This document shows, piece by piece, positions 63,428 to 64,000 of a DNA stretch of 64,000 nt. The notes below the pieces were generated by a model that worked only from the letters and a program-made list of their open reading frames with translations, ran no database searches and was not told where the DNA came from. Position 1 is the first letter of the stretch. Every line of letters starts with the position of its first letter. Source of the DNA: Cupriavidus sp. AU9028 (GTDB lineage Bacteria > Pseudomonadota > Gammaproteobacteria > Burkholderiales > Burkholderiaceae). The translations under genes and the position numbers were made by a program. The DNA lies in NCBI RefSeq assembly GCF_019795295.1, contig NZ_JAIMCG010000002.1, positions 62,001 through 126,000 on the forward strand. The letters are read 5' to 3'.

Positions 63428-64000
63428 TCACGCCATCATCGCCATTCCCGTCGCGCGCGCCAGGCGCGCCACCGACCAGCCATTGCCGAGCAGCACCATG
63501 CGGGTGTGCAGGTCGTTCAGTACCGCGGGCGGCACGTCCTTCCCGAGCCAGCGCATCTGCTTGTCCCGCACCTGGACGTAGCCTGCCGGGTAGTGCGTGC
63601 CGAGCGATTGCCACAACGCATGCGCGCCCGGCGACTGGCGCGCGCCGCTGATCAGGCAGCGCCCGGTGTCCAGGTACCAGCGGTACAGCGCGGTAGCGAG
63701 GCCGCGGCGCTGATAGGCCGGCGCGAATTTCGAGTGCGGCGCCCGCAGGTGCCGGTCGGCGCGGCGGTCCACTTCGATCAGCCGGTTGAACACGGTATAG
63801 CCGGCCAGCCGGGCGCTTGCCACGTCCTCGACATAGCAGTAGTACTCGCCATCCGCCTCGCGGTACCGCACGGCGAACCCCGGCACGCCGCAATCGCGTA
63901 CCGCGATGCCGCAGAGCGGGTCGCCGCGGCAATGCAGCCGTTCGTGCAGGGCCCGCAGTTCGGCCTCCAGTTCCTCCTGCCCGTGCTCCACATCGATGCG
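63428..64000 (-). CDS. GNAT-like acetyltransferase, possibly truncated by window edge
   Basis: At least 187 aa. The acetyl-CoA-binding pattern F-A-P-A-Y-Q-R-R-G-L-A-T-A-L-Y (motif A) and a preceding YYCYVEDVASARLAGYTVF strand suggest a GNAT fold, although the overall similarity is weak. The open frame continues past the right edge; a GTG at 63991 is the only start inside. The N-terminal helix (EELEAELRALHERL) may belong to a longer protein. It is convergent with the GntR gene, 7 bases apart. Confidence 0.55.
   Translation of the reverse strand, partial: RIDVEHGQEELEAELRALHERLHCRGDPLCGIAVRDCGVPGFAVRYREADGEYYCYVEDVASARLAGYTVFNRLIEVDRRADRHLRAPHSKFAPAYQRRGLATALYRWYLDTGRCLISGARQSPGAHALWQSLGTHYPAGYVQVRDKQMRWLGKDVPPAVLNDLHTRMVLLGNGWSVARLARATGMAMMA

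Overview
The window looks like chromosomal DNA of a high-GC betaproteobacterium of the Burkholderiaceae, most likely the Cupriavidus/Ralstonia lineage. The inference rests on gene content: a czcICBA order, a Bug-type solute receptor, the DUF3348/DUF802/OmpA/DUF2894 cluster, DUF3597, and many catabolic operons with GntR or TetR regulators. I saw no rRNA, tRNA, CRISPR array, insertion sequence or prophage. Coding density is high, and most intergenic gaps over 300 bp lie between divergent genes.

Layout. 1-3.0 kb: left-facing czcI-czcC-czcB-(czcA) heavy-metal efflux operon, with czcA cut by the window edge. 3.3-11.8 kb: a GAF/degenerate-GGDEF protein, an orphan Bug receptor, a PepSY membrane protein, a small secreted protein, two unrelated lipoproteins and a small secreted protein. 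11.9-26.5 kb: a fatty-acid-type catabolic island. A FadB-like bifunctional enzyme, an acyl-CoA ligase and two alpha/beta-hydrolase-fold proteins point left; two acyl-CoA dehydrogenases and a complete oligopeptide-type ABC transporter point right. 26.6-29.8 kb: an Rpn-family nuclease-like protein, a double-TetR regulator and a DUF3597 protein. 29.9-38.7 kb: a left-facing seven-gene operon (Liv-type receptor, two permeases, two ATPases, a carbamoylase-type hydrolase and an M81/MlrC-type protein), divergent from a GntR regulator whose probable operator lies inside the operon promoter; a flavin monooxygenase follows.

40.5-46.2 kb: a stressosome-type signalling operon (RsbR, RsbS, RsbT, ATPase/SpoIIE phosphatase) running directly into a histidine kinase and a receiver-PAS-kinase-receiver hybrid. 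The phosphatase gene appears to carry a one-base frameshift at its start. 47.6-51.8 kb: a four-gene operon encoding a MotA/ExbB-like protein with a very long helical tail, a MotB/OmpA-like partner and two proteins of unknown function. This is an ion-driven-motor-like machine resembling the ZorA/ZorB core without the Zorya effectors, and it is the most interesting uncharacterised system here. 52.1-56.4 kb: an EmrB/EmrA/NodT efflux operon.

56.6-63.4 kb: an FAD-linked oxidoreductase, then an allophanate hydrolase, a NitT/TauT-type ABC transporter and a GntR regulator forming one apparent nitrogen-acquisition unit. It is preceded by a near-perfect sigma-54 promoter with a GntR-like palindrome over the predicted start of transcription. 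A partial acetyltransferase-like gene ends the window. Five copies of a GC-rich palindromic repeat are dispersed between genes.
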